A stretch of 44,428 bases of DNA from an uncultured Ruminococcus sp. (lineage in GTDB: Bacteria > Bacillota > Clostridia > Monoglobales > Monoglobaceae). The position numbers and the translations under genes were made by a program. This document shows, one piece after another, positions 35,578 to 43,702 of the stretch (position 1 is its first letter; the number at the start of each line of letters is the position of its first letter). The notes beneath the pieces were generated by a model. It was given only the letters and a program-made list of their open reading frames with translations, did not search any database and was not told the origin of the DNA. The stretch is taken from the NCBI GenBank assembly GCA_902766745.1, contig CACXES010000148.1, positions 1-44,428 on the forward strand, given 5' to 3'.

Positions 35578-36015
35578 ATGATAGATGTAAAGATTAAGTA
35601 TTTATCCAAGCATGCTTCTCCGCCGGAGTACGCAACGGACGGCAGTCTCGGCATGGATGTTTCCGCCGCAGTGGCTGCACCCATGACAATCAAGGCGGGA
35701 GAGAGAGTTCTGGTACCCATGGGCTTTGCTCTGGAAATCCCGGAGGGCTGGGGAGCATTTATCTTTCCGAGATCTGGGCTTTCCTTCCGAAAGGGTATAA
35801 GCATGAGCAACTGCGTCGGTGTCATAGACAATGATTACCGAGGTGAGGTCAAGGCGTCGGTGATAAATCTTTCCGACAAGGACTATGTGATAAATCCGGG
35901 TGACAGGATTGCGCAGATGCTGTTCCTGCCGGTGGAAAAGGCAAAATTGACCGAGGCGTCGGAGCTTTATGATACGGAGCGTGCCGGCGGCGGCTTTGGT
36001 TCGACGGGAGTATAG
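35578..36015 (+). CDS. dut: dUTP diphosphatase (dUTPase)
   Basis: 145 residues of trimeric dUTPase. Motifs 1-5 are present: GSLGMDVSAA, PRSGLSFRKGI, GVIDNDYRGEV, PGDRIAQMLFLPV and GGGFGSTG. It hydrolyses dUTP to dUMP and pyrophosphate, keeping uracil out of DNA. I start at ATG 35578 with AAAGG nine bases upstream. The GTG 35548 extension (Lys-rich) is out of line with the family N-terminus. It is followed by maf seven bases later; the two are house-cleaning nucleotide pyrophosphatases. Confidence 0.95.
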   Translation: MIDVKIKYLSKHASPPEYATDGSLGMDVSAAVAAPMTIKAGERVLVPMGFALEIPEGWGAFIFPRSGLSFRKGISMSNCVGVIDNDYRGEVKASVINLSDKDYVINPGDRIAQMLFLPVEKAKLTEASELYDTERAGGGFGSTGV

Positions 36016-36022
36016 ATGAGAT

Positions 36023-36625
36023 ATGACAAATAAAAGAAAAGTTGTACTGGCATCTCAGTCACCGAGGCGGCGGGAGCTGCTGTCGGAGCTGATACCGGAT
36101 TTTGAAATAAAGGCAGATACCTCTGACGAGACGATAGATGCCGATTCCGCACCCGAGGAGACGGTTGTGCGCCTGGCGATGAAAAAGGCGAAAAATGTTG
36201 CGGCACGCTCCGACAGCGATGCAATAGTTATTGCTGCGGATACGGTGGTGTTCATCGACGGACGGATTTTAGGCAAGCCTGTCGATGAGGGCGAGGCGGC
36301 AGAGATGCTTCGGATGCTGTCGGGGAGAGATCACCATGTCTGCACCGGCATTGCGGTAATAGATAATCAGATAGGAAAGAGCTATAGCTGCTTTGAGAGA
36401 ACCGTTGTACACTTCAAGCCGCTGACCGAGGCGGAGATTGAAGGCTATATCGCCTCGGGTGAGCCTATGGATAAGGCGGGGGCGTACGGGATTCAGGCGA
36501 AGGGTGCTCTCTTTGTCGAGTGGATAAAGGGCGATTATTTTAATGTTGTCGGACTGCCTTTATGCAGACTCGGGAAGGTTCTGAAGGAAGAATTTGACTT
36601 TGATATTTCACGGGCGGCGGATTAA
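36023..36625 (+). CDS. maf: Maf family nucleoside triphosphate pyrophosphatase
   Basis: 200 residues. The signature VVLASQSPRRRELLSEL at the N-terminus is followed by IAADTVV and GRILGKP. GAYGIQAKGA is also conserved in Maf/YhdE. These enzymes hydrolyse dTTP/UTP or modified NTPs and are often found directly upstream of mreB, as here. It overlaps the dut operon. A hairpin (AGAGG..CCTCT, about 36642-36670) and the 10-bp repeats follow. Confidence 0.94.
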   Translation: MTNKRKVVLASQSPRRRELLSELIPDFEIKADTSDETIDADSAPEETVVRLAMKKAKNVAARSDSDAIVIAADTVVFIDGRILGKPVDEGEAAEMLRMLSGRDHHVCTGIAVIDNQIGKSYSCFERTVVHFKPLTEAEIEGYIASGEPMDKAGAYGIQAKGALFVEWIKGDYFNVVGLPLCRLGKVLKEEFDFDISRAAD

Positions 36626-36673
36626 AATTCGCAGAGGCTTGCGATACAAGCATATGCGGCTTAAACCTCTGAA

Positions 36674-36703
36674 ACGCACATGAACGCACATGAACGCACA
36701 TGA
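36674..36703 (+). repeat. Three tandem 10-bp repeats upstream of mreB leader
   Basis: ACGCACATGA occurs three times head to tail (36674, 36684, 36694), plus a partial fourth ACGA. They lie 11 bases before the pseudoknot leader. Confidence 0.85.
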
Positions 36704-36713
36704 ACGAAAAAAT

Positions 36714-36796
36714 CTCTTATCATTCATTGCCTTGCGGATAAGAGATATTTCATCATTATTTTTTGCCGACGCAGGGCGGCGGAATGGAGATTCATT
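36714..36796 (+). promoter_or_regulatory. Pseudoknot leader RNA, copy B (upstream of mreB)
   Basis: Stem 1 CTCTTATC (36714-36721) pairs with GATAAGAG (36737-36744). Stem 2 GCCTTGCG (36729-36736) pairs with CGCAGGGC (36770-36777) with one U-G pair. Copy A has C in the variable position, a change that keeps pairing. A block of 28 nt ending at GGAGATT (36765-36792) is identical to copy A. In copy B one extra base shifts that block out of frame with the ATG, so it is not protein-coding. The SD GGAG (36786-36789) is seven bases before the mreB ATG. Confidence 0.78.
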
Positions 36797-37804
36797 ATGG
36801 CTGTTGATTTAGGAATAGATTTGGGAACATCAACCACCTTGATCTGCAATGACAGCGGCGAGATACTGCTGAATGAGCCGTCGTTGGTAATAAGAAGTGA
36901 CACAAGCGGTCAGCCTGTGGCTATCGGTTCGGCGGCAAGCGATATGATAGGCAGAACGCCCGAGGGGGTATCGGCGATTATGCCGGTGCAGGGCGGTGCC
37001 ATAACGGCGTACAGTGCCACGGCGGCAATGCTTAAATACTTTGTTAAAAAGGCATCGGGCGGCACGTTTTCGAGGGTGCGTGCGGTTATGTCGGTGCCCT
37101 GCGGTATCAGTGAGGTAGAACGCCGTGCCGCATATGAGGCGGCACAGGCAGCGGGTATCAGAGATGTTGCCCTCATAGAGGCACCGCTGGCGGCGGCGGC
37201 AGGCTGCGGAGTTGACATCGGTGCGCCCATGGGGTATATGCTTGTCAATATAGGTGCCGGCATCTGCGAGGCGGCTGTTGTATCGCTGGGCGGAATTGTT
37301 GTGTCGTATTCGGTTCGCACTGCCGGGGCAAGCTTCGACAGCGCAATAGTACAGTATGTGAAAAAGCAGTACGGCACGGTTATAGGCGACAGTACAGCCG
37401 AGAGTATAAAGATAAGTATAGGCTCGGTATATGCCGGAATAGAGAGCGAAACCCTCGAGGTAAACGGCAGGGATATGATGACGGGACTTCCGAAGACCGC
37501 TACGATCAATGCCTCCGAAATACGTCCGTCCTTGACCGAAACGGCGGATGCAATAGTTGATGCAGTGAAAATCACGCTTGAGAAAACTCCGCCCGAATTG
37601 GCGGCGGATATTTTAAAGAGCGGTATTGTCCTGACCGGCGGCGGAGCGATGCTTCGCGGCCTTGGCAGGCTTATAAATATAAGCACCGAGATCCCCGTAT
37701 ATATTGCTGAAAACCCGATAGAATGTGTTGCGTCCGGAGCGGGACGTGCGGTTGACTTTATGATTAACCGAAGGGGAAAGGGCATATTCGGCAGAGAAAT
37801 GTAA
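36797..37804 (+). CDS. mreB: Rod-shape determining protein MreB
   Basis: 335 residues, actin fold. Nucleotide-binding motifs are VDLGIDLGTSTTLI (phosphate 1), VNIGAGICEAAVVSLGG (phosphate 2), LIEAPLAAAAGCG (connect) and LTGGGAMLRGL (adenosine). It forms membrane-bound filaments that guide cell-wall synthesis along the cell length. The acetylated-peptide-like membrane helix and VPCGISEVERRAAYEAAQAAG are typical. It is the first gene of mreB-mreC-mreD-mrdA, behind the pseudoknot leader RNA. A 21-bp triple repeat separates it from mreC. Confidence 0.96.
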   Translation: MAVDLGIDLGTSTTLICNDSGEILLNEPSLVIRSDTSGQPVAIGSAASDMIGRTPEGVSAIMPVQGGAITAYSATAAMLKYFVKKASGGTFSRVRAVMSVPCGISEVERRAAYEAAQAAGIRDVALIEAPLAAAAGCGVDIGAPMGYMLVNIGAGICEAAVVSLGGIVVSYSVRTAGASFDSAIVQYVKKQYGTVIGDSTAESIKISIGSVYAGIESETLEVNGRDMMTGLPKTATINASEIRPSLTETADAIVDAVKITLEKTPPELAADILKSGIVLTGGGAMLRGLGRLINISTEIPVYIAENPIECVASGAGRAVDFMINRRGKGIFGREM

Positions 37805-37844
37805 AACACAGGCGATGTAATGATTTTGTTATGTGCAAATTACG

Positions 37845-37907
37845 CATAAACGCATGAGAGCATAACATAAACGCATGATAGCATAACATAAACGCATGAT
37901 AGCATAA
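37845..37907 (+). repeat. Three tandem 21-bp repeats between mreB and mreC
   Basis: CATAAACGCATGATAGCATAA occurs at 37866-37886 and 37887-37907, with a one-base variant (GAGAG) at 37845-37865. They lie in the mRNA between mreB and the mreC SD. No spacers, so not a CRISPR. Confidence 0.9.
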
Positions 37908-37923
37908 ATTGTAGGTGATTTAT

Positions 37924-38904
37924 TTGAAAAAACTGACAGAGCATAAGCTGGCGGTATTTCTGATTGCGGCAACGGCGGTCGGGATAATTTGTCTTGCGAT
38001 TTTCGGCGGCGGGCGCAGATCCGCTTCGGCGGCAGAGCGGATTGCGGGCGATGCCGCATCCGTACCGCAGGGGTTTGTGTCGTCCGTCGGCGGCTTTTTC
38101 GGCAGTATATCCGATTACTTCGGCAGCGTAAAGAGTCTGCGTGAGGAAAACGAAAGGCTTAAGACGGAGAACAACAATCTGCAAAAGCAGATAAATGACA
38201 GCAAGGGCTTGCAGAGCGAAAATGACGAGCTTAAAAGGATGCTCGGCTTAAAGCGTACCCAGACGGATTTAAATATGATTGCGGCGGCAGTAGATGCCAA
38301 GGATCCGACAAATTGGTATGCATCATTTACCATAGACAAGGGGAAGAATGACGGAATAACCGAGGATCAGCCGGTGGTCAACTCCAACCGTGAGCTTGTG
38401 GGCAGAATCGGCAGAGTAGGTGACAGCTGGGCTGAGGTTGTATCTGTCATTGACCCTCAGGTGTCTTTGGGCGGTACGGTTAAGCGCTCGAACGTGGTGG
38501 GCATCGTTGAGGGAGATGCGGAGCTTCGCTACGAAAACAAGTGCAGATTCGGTTATCTCTCCCGTGATACCGATATTACGGCGGGCGACTATATTGAAAC
38601 CTCGGGTCTGGGCGGTATTTACCCTAAGGGCTTGATAATCGGTGTGGTCGAGAATGTGTATGATGACAGCACAACCATGTCTCGGGCGGCGAATGTTAAG
38701 GTTTGCGCCGATTTCTCTAAGTTGAACGAGGTATTTGTTATCGTTTCATATAAGACGGCGGATTTGTCCGACAGTGAGGTCACCACCGGAGACAGCAAAA
38801 AGTCGGCAGAGCTTGCATCCGGAAGTAAATCGAGGGATACCTCGGGAGATGCTTCGGATGACGACGATGACGACGATGATGACGACGAGGACGAGGATGA
38901 ATAA
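37924..38904 (+). CDS. mreC: Rod-shape determining protein MreC
   Basis: 326 residues. A short cytoplasmic start is followed by one membrane helix (LAVFLIAATAVGIICLAIF, about 8-28). A coiled coil lies at about 70-110 (LREENERLKTENNNLQKQI), then two beta domains with VVNSNRELVGRIGRVGDSWAEV. It links MreB inside to PBP2 outside. The start is TTG 37924 five bases after AGGTGA; the GTG at 37915 lies within that SD. Odd: the C-terminus is a Ser/Asp tract ending in about ten consecutive Asp and then Glu/Asp repeats, an acidic tail not normal for MreC. Confidence 0.92.
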   Translation: MKKLTEHKLAVFLIAATAVGIICLAIFGGGRRSASAAERIAGDAASVPQGFVSSVGGFFGSISDYFGSVKSLREENERLKTENNNLQKQINDSKGLQSENDELKRMLGLKRTQTDLNMIAAAVDAKDPTNWYASFTIDKGKNDGITEDQPVVNSNRELVGRIGRVGDSWAEVVSVIDPQVSLGGTVKRSNVVGIVEGDAELRYENKCRFGYLSRDTDITAGDYIETSGLGGIYPKGLIIGVVENVYDDSTTMSRAANVKVCADFSKLNEVFVIVSYKTADLSDSEVTTGDSKKSAELASGSKSRDTSGDASDDDDDDDDDDEDEDE

Positions 38905-38982
38905 TATTTCGCTATAAGCGGTTTTGATAAAAATATATTACATACTCCGTGCGGCGGTGTATTTTTGAAAGGGGCGGAAACA

Positions 38983-39519
38983 TTGAAGAAAAGATTTACG
39001 GTTATATTTTACGCAGTATGGCTTGCAATTCTCGTAATAATTCAGCCGACAGCAGTACAATGGATTTCGGTGTTCGGTATAAGCCCCGATTTGTTTATTG
39101 TATTTGTGATATGTGCGGCACTGCTTCGGGGTAAGACTCACGGGGCTGTGTGCGGATTTATACTCGGTATGGCTTTGGATCTTATGACGGGAAGAATGAT
39201 TGGTTTAAGTGCGGTACTGTATATGTACGCCGGATTTGCGGCAGGCGTGCTGAAGGAGAGCTTTATCAGCAGCGAAAGCCGACTCGGTTCGGCGGCGTTT
39301 GTGCTTGGGGCGGCGTTTGCCTGCTCGGCTGTGTATATGGCGGCGTATTCTGCGGCATACGGAAGCCCCGGGCTCTTGTACGGAATATGCGGTACGGTGC
39401 TTCCGAAGGCATTGTATTCGGCAGCGGCGGCATTTGTCTTTTCACCGCTGATCAGGCGAAGCTTCGGGCTGATTGCCGAGCGCAGTATGTTTGGACGGAG
39501 GCCTATGCATGAAAGATAA
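38983..39519 (+). CDS. mreD: Rod-shape determining protein MreD
   Basis: 178 residues, with about five to six membrane helices and few charged residues: FYAVWLAILVIIQPTAVQWI, then GISPDLFIVFVICAALL. The family PDLF and 'G..ALDLMTGRMIG' (residues about 65-80) are present. It stabilises the elongasome together with MreC. TTG 38983 lies eight bases past AAAGGGG; TTG 38965 lies before that SD. Its end overlaps the PBP2 start by 11 bases, indicating coupled translation. Confidence 0.88.
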   Translation: MKKRFTVIFYAVWLAILVIIQPTAVQWISVFGISPDLFIVFVICAALLRGKTHGAVCGFILGMALDLMTGRMIGLSAVLYMYAGFAAGVLKESFISSESRLGSAAFVLGAAFACSAVYMAAYSAAYGSPGLLYGICGTVLPKALYSAAAAFVFSPLIRRSFGLIAERSMFGRRPMHER

Positions 39520-41821
39520 TAATATCAGACTTTATATAATAATCGGCTTTGTGGTGCTGCTTGCGGCGGCGTGTGTCGTTCGCCTGGCTCAGCTCCAGAT
39601 TGTAAAGGGGTCGGAATACGAGGAAATCAACACTGAAAGGCTTATCCGTGCCTATTCGGTGGCGGCACCGAGAGGTGAGATTGTGGATCGCAGCAACAAG
39701 CCTCTTGTGGAAAACCGTACCGGCTACAGCATACAGGTGCAGAGGGTCGGACAGAGCGATGAGGAGCTGAACCGTGTTGTCTGTTCTGCGGCGAAGCTTG
39801 CGGCGGAGTATGGCGCAGAGGTAGAGAGTACCTTTCCGATAGTGAAGGATGAGAAGACCAAGGAGCTGTCCTTTGACTTTAACATAGAGAAAAATGGCGG
39901 AACAAGGCCTGTTGAAGGGGTAAAGCCAAAGAATAAAAATAAGGATTCCGACAGCGATAAGGCGGAAAGCACAGAGAAGAGCGACGACGAAAGCGATGAA
40001 AATCAAGGCGAGAAGCTTGAGGAGTGGAAGAAGGCAAATAAGCTTACCGATTATTCATCTGCAAATGATATTCTGGAATATTATAAGAAAAAGTATTCGG
40101 TGTCCTCCGAATACGGTGACGATGATGCCTTGCTGATTACCGCTGCCCGGTATGCTATGGAGAAGAGTAATTTCAGTGAGCGGAATCCCTATATGCTCTC
40201 ACGCGATATTGATATGGAGGCAGTGCAGCAGCTAAAGGAAAGGTACATGGACTTCCCGGGGATAAGCGCGGTGATAGAGCCGTTCCGCAGCTTTGCAAAC
40301 GGAACGATGGCGGCGCATATCCTGGGCAGAACGGGTAAAATTTATGCGGAGGAATACGCCGAGATGAAGGATGACGGCTACGGCATCAACGACACAATCG
40401 GCAAGGACGGGCTGGAAAAGGTTCTTGAGAAGGAGCTTAAGGGCAAGGACGGATACAAGAGTGTTGAAATGAATCTGGGTGGAAGCGAAACGCAGATTTT
40501 GGAGAGCAAGGCGCCAAAGTCGGGGAATTATGTGCGGCTTACCCTTGACCGTGATTTGCAGGAGGCGACAGAGCTTGCGCTGAAAGATAAAGTCAGTCAG
40601 GCGGTCGGGAACGGAGCGGGGGCGGCGATTGCGGTTGACCCGAAAACCGGCGGAGTGCTTGCCATGGCTTCATATCCGACCTATGACCTGTCAACCTTTA
40701 ACGAGGATTATGACAAGCTTCTCAAATCAAAGTCAAAGCCGCTGATTAACAGGGTTTTAAACGGAACCTACTCCCCCGGCTCGACCTTTAAACCGCTGAC
40801 GTCGATTGCGGCACTGGAGAGTGGAGTTATTACGCCGGAAACATATATTACGGACTTGGGAAAATACACCTACTATCCGTCGTATCAGCCGACCTGCCTT
40901 GTGTACTCGTCGGCAGGCGCAACCCACGGCACAATCAATGTGTCAGAGGCAATAGGCGTATCCTGCAACTACTTTTTCTACGATGTGGGACGGCGAATGG
41001 GGATAGATATACTTGATGATTATGCGGCAAAATTCGGTCTGGGACAGCCAACGGGAATTGAGCTTCCGGAGAGCACCGGAATTTTAGCAAGCCCGTCAAA
41101 CCGTGAAAAGGCGGGAGGTGTATGGTACCCGGGCGATGTGCTTCAGGCGGCAATAGGTCAGTCGGACAACCTGTTCACTCCGGCACAGCTTGCATCGTAT
41201 ACCTGCACGCTGATAAACCGAGGAAAGAGGTATTCTCTGCGCTTAGTGGACGAGGTGGTGGATTACGATACCAATGAGGTTGTGTCAAAGAAGGAGAGCG
41301 AGGTTCTCTCCGACAATCCCATATCCGAATCGACCTACAGGGCGGTAACCGACGGCATGAGGAGAGTTGTGACTTCGGGTACGGCTTCGGCGGCGTTTGC
41401 GTCGAGCAAGGTTAAGGCAGCCGGAAAAACCGGTACGGCAGAGGTTCCGGACGGTGCGGACAACGTGTTGTTTGTCGGCTTTGCTCCGTATGACAACCCG
41501 GAAATTGTTGTGGCGGTAATAATAGAACACGGTGCCACCAGCAGCTATGCCGCAGGCGTGGCGAAGGATATATTTGAGGCATATATGGCGATTAAAGAGG
41601 GAAGGTACAAATCCTCCTCGGATAAGGACGAGGAAGCGGAGGAGCCTGTCCGTGCAATGAAGGGTAAGGCGAATAATCCAAATGCGGTGACGGACTCAGC
41701 AGAGAAAGCCTCGTCCGCTGCCGAGCGCAGTAATAAGGAAAAGGAGAGCGGCCGCGGCGCAAGACAGCCGGAGCAGACGCCGGAGGACAAAAACACCTCC
41801 GAGGGTGACGGTACTCTGTAG
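39509..41821 (+). CDS. mrdA: Penicillin-binding protein 2 (elongation transpeptidase)
   Basis: 770 residues. It has one membrane helix (IIIGFVVLLAAACVVRLAQL), then a pedestal/dimerisation domain with RGEIVDRSNKPLVENRTGYS. The transpeptidase motifs are SPGSTFKPLT (catalytic Ser), SCNYFF (SxN) and KTGTAE. It crosslinks peptidoglycan during elongation with RodA and the Mre proteins. Odd: about residues 140-190 are a charged insert (KPKNKNKDSDSDKAES onward), and a Lys/Glu/Pro-rich tail follows the catalytic domain. ATG 39509 follows GGACGGAGG. In many Clostridia minC and minD would follow; here mgsA does. Confidence 0.95.
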   Translation: MKDNNIRLYIIIGFVVLLAAACVVRLAQLQIVKGSEYEEINTERLIRAYSVAAPRGEIVDRSNKPLVENRTGYSIQVQRVGQSDEELNRVVCSAAKLAAEYGAEVESTFPIVKDEKTKELSFDFNIEKNGGTRPVEGVKPKNKNKDSDSDKAESTEKSDDESDENQGEKLEEWKKANKLTDYSSANDILEYYKKKYSVSSEYGDDDALLITAARYAMEKSNFSERNPYMLSRDIDMEAVQQLKERYMDFPGISAVIEPFRSFANGTMAAHILGRTGKIYAEEYAEMKDDGYGINDTIGKDGLEKVLEKELKGKDGYKSVEMNLGGSETQILESKAPKSGNYVRLTLDRDLQEATELALKDKVSQAVGNGAGAAIAVDPKTGGVLAMASYPTYDLSTFNEDYDKLLKSKSKPLINRVLNGTYSPGSTFKPLTSIAALESGVITPETYITDLGKYTYYPSYQPTCLVYSSAGATHGTINVSEAIGVSCNYFFYDVGRRMGIDILDDYAAKFGLGQPTGIELPESTGILASPSNREKAGGVWYPGDVLQAAIGQSDNLFTPAQLASYTCTLINRGKRYSLRLVDEVVDYDTNEVVSKKESEVLSDNPISESTYRAVTDGMRRVVTSGTASAAFASSKVKAAGKTGTAEVPDGADNVLFVGFAPYDNPEIVVAVIIEHGATSSYAAGVAKDIFEAYMAIKEGRYKSSSDKDEEAEEPVRAMKGKANNPNAVTDSAEKASSAAERSNKEKESGRGARQPEQTPEDKNTSEGDGTL

Positions 41822-41939
41822 CGAGCGGAAAAACCCGTTCTGTGGAGCTTCCCGCCCGATAGGCGAGGGACGTTGCGCTTGAATTGTAGAAAATAGAGAA
41901 ATTTTTTGAAAAAAAAGTCAAAAAAATTATAAATTTTCT

Positions 41940-41968
41940 TTGACTTTTAGTAAATTTTGTGATAGAAT
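41940..41968 (+). promoter_or_regulatory. mgsA promoter
   Basis: TTGACT (41940-41945), 17 bp, TAGAAT (41963-41968). Before it, 41822-41939 is AT-rich with no gene. Confidence 0.6.
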
Positions 41969-41975
41969 ATATATG

Positions 41976-42132
41976 TGGTTTTGTCGATTATTGGTTGTCG
42001 AACCATTTTGCATATTCTATGTCCGCGGGAGAGGCATACAAAGCCGGGATTTCGTCGGACGGAGAGGCTTTGTATATACATATATTGGTTTTTATATGTA
42101 AACAGAATGTGTGTTGAGAGGTGAGGGGTCAA
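41976..42132 (+). promoter_or_regulatory. Structured mgsA leader with pseudoknot
   Basis: ATACAAAGCC (42036-42045) pairs perfectly with GGCTTTGTAT (42066-42075). GTCCG (42021-42025) pairs with CGGAC (42056-42060) inside that loop, making an interleaved pseudoknot. TGGTT-gtcg-AACCA (about 41991-42004) is a separate hairpin. The unit is about 60 nt from the SD. No known class recognised. Confidence 0.55.
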
Positions 42133-42537
42133 ATGAATATCGCTATAATAGCGCATGACAAGAAAAAGGAGCTTATGGTTGATTTCTGTATTGCATACAG
42201 TGCTATTTTAAAACAGCATAAGCTTTTTGCAACGGGTACAACCGGTAATGTTGTTGAGGAGGCTACCGGTCTTCCCATTACAAAGTTTTTGCCGGGGCCT
42301 GAGGGCGGCGATCAGCAGATAGGTGCAAGAATTGCATATAACGAAATTGATGCCGTTTTGTTTTTCAGAGACCCACTGACGGCGCAGCCGCATGAGCCGG
42401 ATATAAGCTCGTTGTTCCGCCTGTGTGATGTGCACAGTATTCCGCTTGCGACAAACGTTGCAACCGCAGAGGTTCTTATTATGGGAATTGCGCGCGGCGA
42501 TTTGGGCTGGCGAGATATTGTCAATCCCAAAAAATAA
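42133..42537 (+). CDS. mgsA: Methylglyoxal synthase
   Basis: 134 residues, full length. [20 protein letters not shown] (His/Asp for phosphate), then [11 protein letters not shown] and the active-site [13 protein letters not shown] and [14 protein letters not shown]. It turns dihydroxyacetone phosphate into methylglyoxal and phosphate, a bypass that relieves sugar-phosphate build-up. ATG 42133 follows GAGGTGAGGGG. It has its own promoter and a long structured leader, so leader-level control by metabolite or protein is possible. It lies downstream of the mre genes as in related genomes. Confidence 0.95.
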   Translation: MNIAIIAHDKKKELMVDFCIAYSAILKQHKLFATGTTGNVVEEATGLPITKFLPGPEGGDQQIGARIAYNEIDAVLFFRDPLTAQPHEPDISSLFRLCDVHSIPLATNVATAEVLIMGIARGDLGWRDIVNPKK

Positions 42538-42556
42538 ATTTGTTTTATAAAGGGTG

Positions 42557-42580
42557 AAGGCATAGCGTAAACTATGCCTT
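42557..42580 (+). terminator. Hairpin between mgsA and PAP2 gene
   Basis: AAGGCATAG-cgtaaa-CTATGCCTT, a perfect nine-bp stem without a T-run. It lies just upstream of the PAP2 start and may reduce read-through or its translation. Confidence 0.5.
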
Positions 42581-42595
42581 GATTTGTGTAGAGAT

Positions 42596-43162
42596 ATGAT
42601 ACAGGAACTGGACTTTAGTATTTTAGATGCGATTCAAGGCTTGCGCTGCGGTTTTTTGGATATGCTGTGCCCATGGCTGACAATGTTAGGCTCGGGCGGA
42701 GCTATATGGATTGCGCTGACATTGTGTCTGCTGGTGCGTAAGCAGAGCAGAACTGTGGGTATTATGCTTGCGGTCGGGCTTTTGACCGGGCTGATTGTCG
42801 GAAACGGGATTTTGAAAAATTTGTTTGCCCGTTCCCGTCCCTGCTGGCTCAGACCGGAGATTCAGCTGCTGATTGAAAACCCGAAGGATTTTTCGTTCCC
42901 GTCAGGTCATACGCTGGCATCATTTATTTCAGCGTTTATCCTGATTTTTACAAAGAGTCGGCTCAGGTATGCGGCGTTGATTACTGCGTCAGTGATTGCG
43001 TTTACAAGGCTTTATTTGTATGTGCATTTCCCGAGTGATGTATTGGGCGGAATCGTTCTTGCGTTCATCATTTCGGCGACGGTCTATGTTGTGTTCAGAA
43101 AACGGAATTGGCTTACCTTTGACGATGACACCGAGTCGGAGCAGCCGAATAAAATTAAATAA
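42596..43162 (+). CDS. PAP2 family phosphatase (undecaprenyl-diphosphatase-like)
   Basis: 188 residues with about five membrane helices. PAP2 motifs: KNLFARSRP (K-x6-RP), FPSGHT (PSGH) and TRLYLYVHFPSD (R-x5-H-x3-D). Relatives dephosphorylate undecaprenyl pyrophosphate or other lipid phosphates at the outer membrane face; the substrate is inferred. It starts MIQELDFSILDAIQ, at ATG 42596 with only a weak SD (TAGAGA). A strong terminator follows at 43179. Confidence 0.88.
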   Translation: MIQELDFSILDAIQGLRCGFLDMLCPWLTMLGSGGAIWIALTLCLLVRKQSRTVGIMLAVGLLTGLIVGNGILKNLFARSRPCWLRPEIQLLIENPKDFSFPSGHTLASFISAFILIFTKSRLRYAALITASVIAFTRLYLYVHFPSDVLGGIVLAFIISATVYVVFRKRNWLTFDDDTESEQPNKIK

Positions 43163-43178
43163 CCGAAAATGTATAAGC

Positions 43179-43220
43179 TTGCCCCACACGGAAAAACTAT
43201 GTCCGTGCGGGGCAATTTTT
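43179..43220 (+). terminator. Terminator after PAP2 gene
   Basis: TTGCCCCACACGGA (43179-43192) pairs with TCCGTGCGGGGCAA (43202-43215), followed by TTTTT. The gap 43221-43336 shows no gene. Confidence 0.92.
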
Positions 43221-43336
43221 CTTGAGATAAAGCTTCCGTGTCGCTCGCCTGCGGTGCCGGATAGGTTTCTTATTGTAAAACAAAAAGCTTTGGGATATCA
43301 CAGCACGGACTTGAAGGGAAGGGTCGATTCGGATGC

Positions 43337-43609
43337 TTATTCGTATATTTCCGCATCGTCTGCAACAGGATGCGTCCTGCGGTAGCTGTAAACGTCGTCG
43401 TATACGTCGAGCTGCTCCGGGGTGAGCGGAATAACCTGAATGAGGCCGGTGCTTTCGGTAGACGAAACGGTGCTTCCGGTAAATGCTCCGGGGAACAGGG
43501 TCATGCCGAAGCCATCGTCCTCATCGTCGTACATCATTGCCGCACGGCGGCGTTCCTGCCTTTCGCGCAGAATTTCAGGGTTGATTTGTTTTTTATCTTT
43601 TTTATTCAA
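43337..43609 (-). CDS. Small acidic hypothetical protein
   Basis: 90 residues. The basic start MNKKDKKQINPEILRERQER is followed by an acidic, Gly/Thr-rich stretch (MYDDEDDGFGMTL) and a Tyr-rich end. No membrane helix, signal or known motif. The start is TTG 43609 with GAGGAG nine bases upstream; the longer frame would start inside that SD. Real coding is suggested by SD and composition, but no homologue is recognised. It lies in a two-gene leftward pair with the C_GCAxxG protein. Confidence 0.55.
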   Translation of the reverse strand: MNKKDKKQINPEILRERQERRRAAMMYDDEDDGFGMTLFPGAFTGSTVSSTESTGLIQVIPLTPEQLDVYDDVYSYRRTHPVADDAEIYE

Positions 43610-43702
43610 ATTCACCAACTCCTCAATAAGAGTATCGGCAAAGTCGAGCCAAATAATACTGAGGATTATCGGTGTAAATGAAAATTACAGGTAAAAGAGG
43701 AA

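Noticed and set aside
37845-37907. Possible CRISPR array
   Set aside because: Units are adjacent with no spacers and no cas genes. The same holds for 18839-18925 and 36674-36703.
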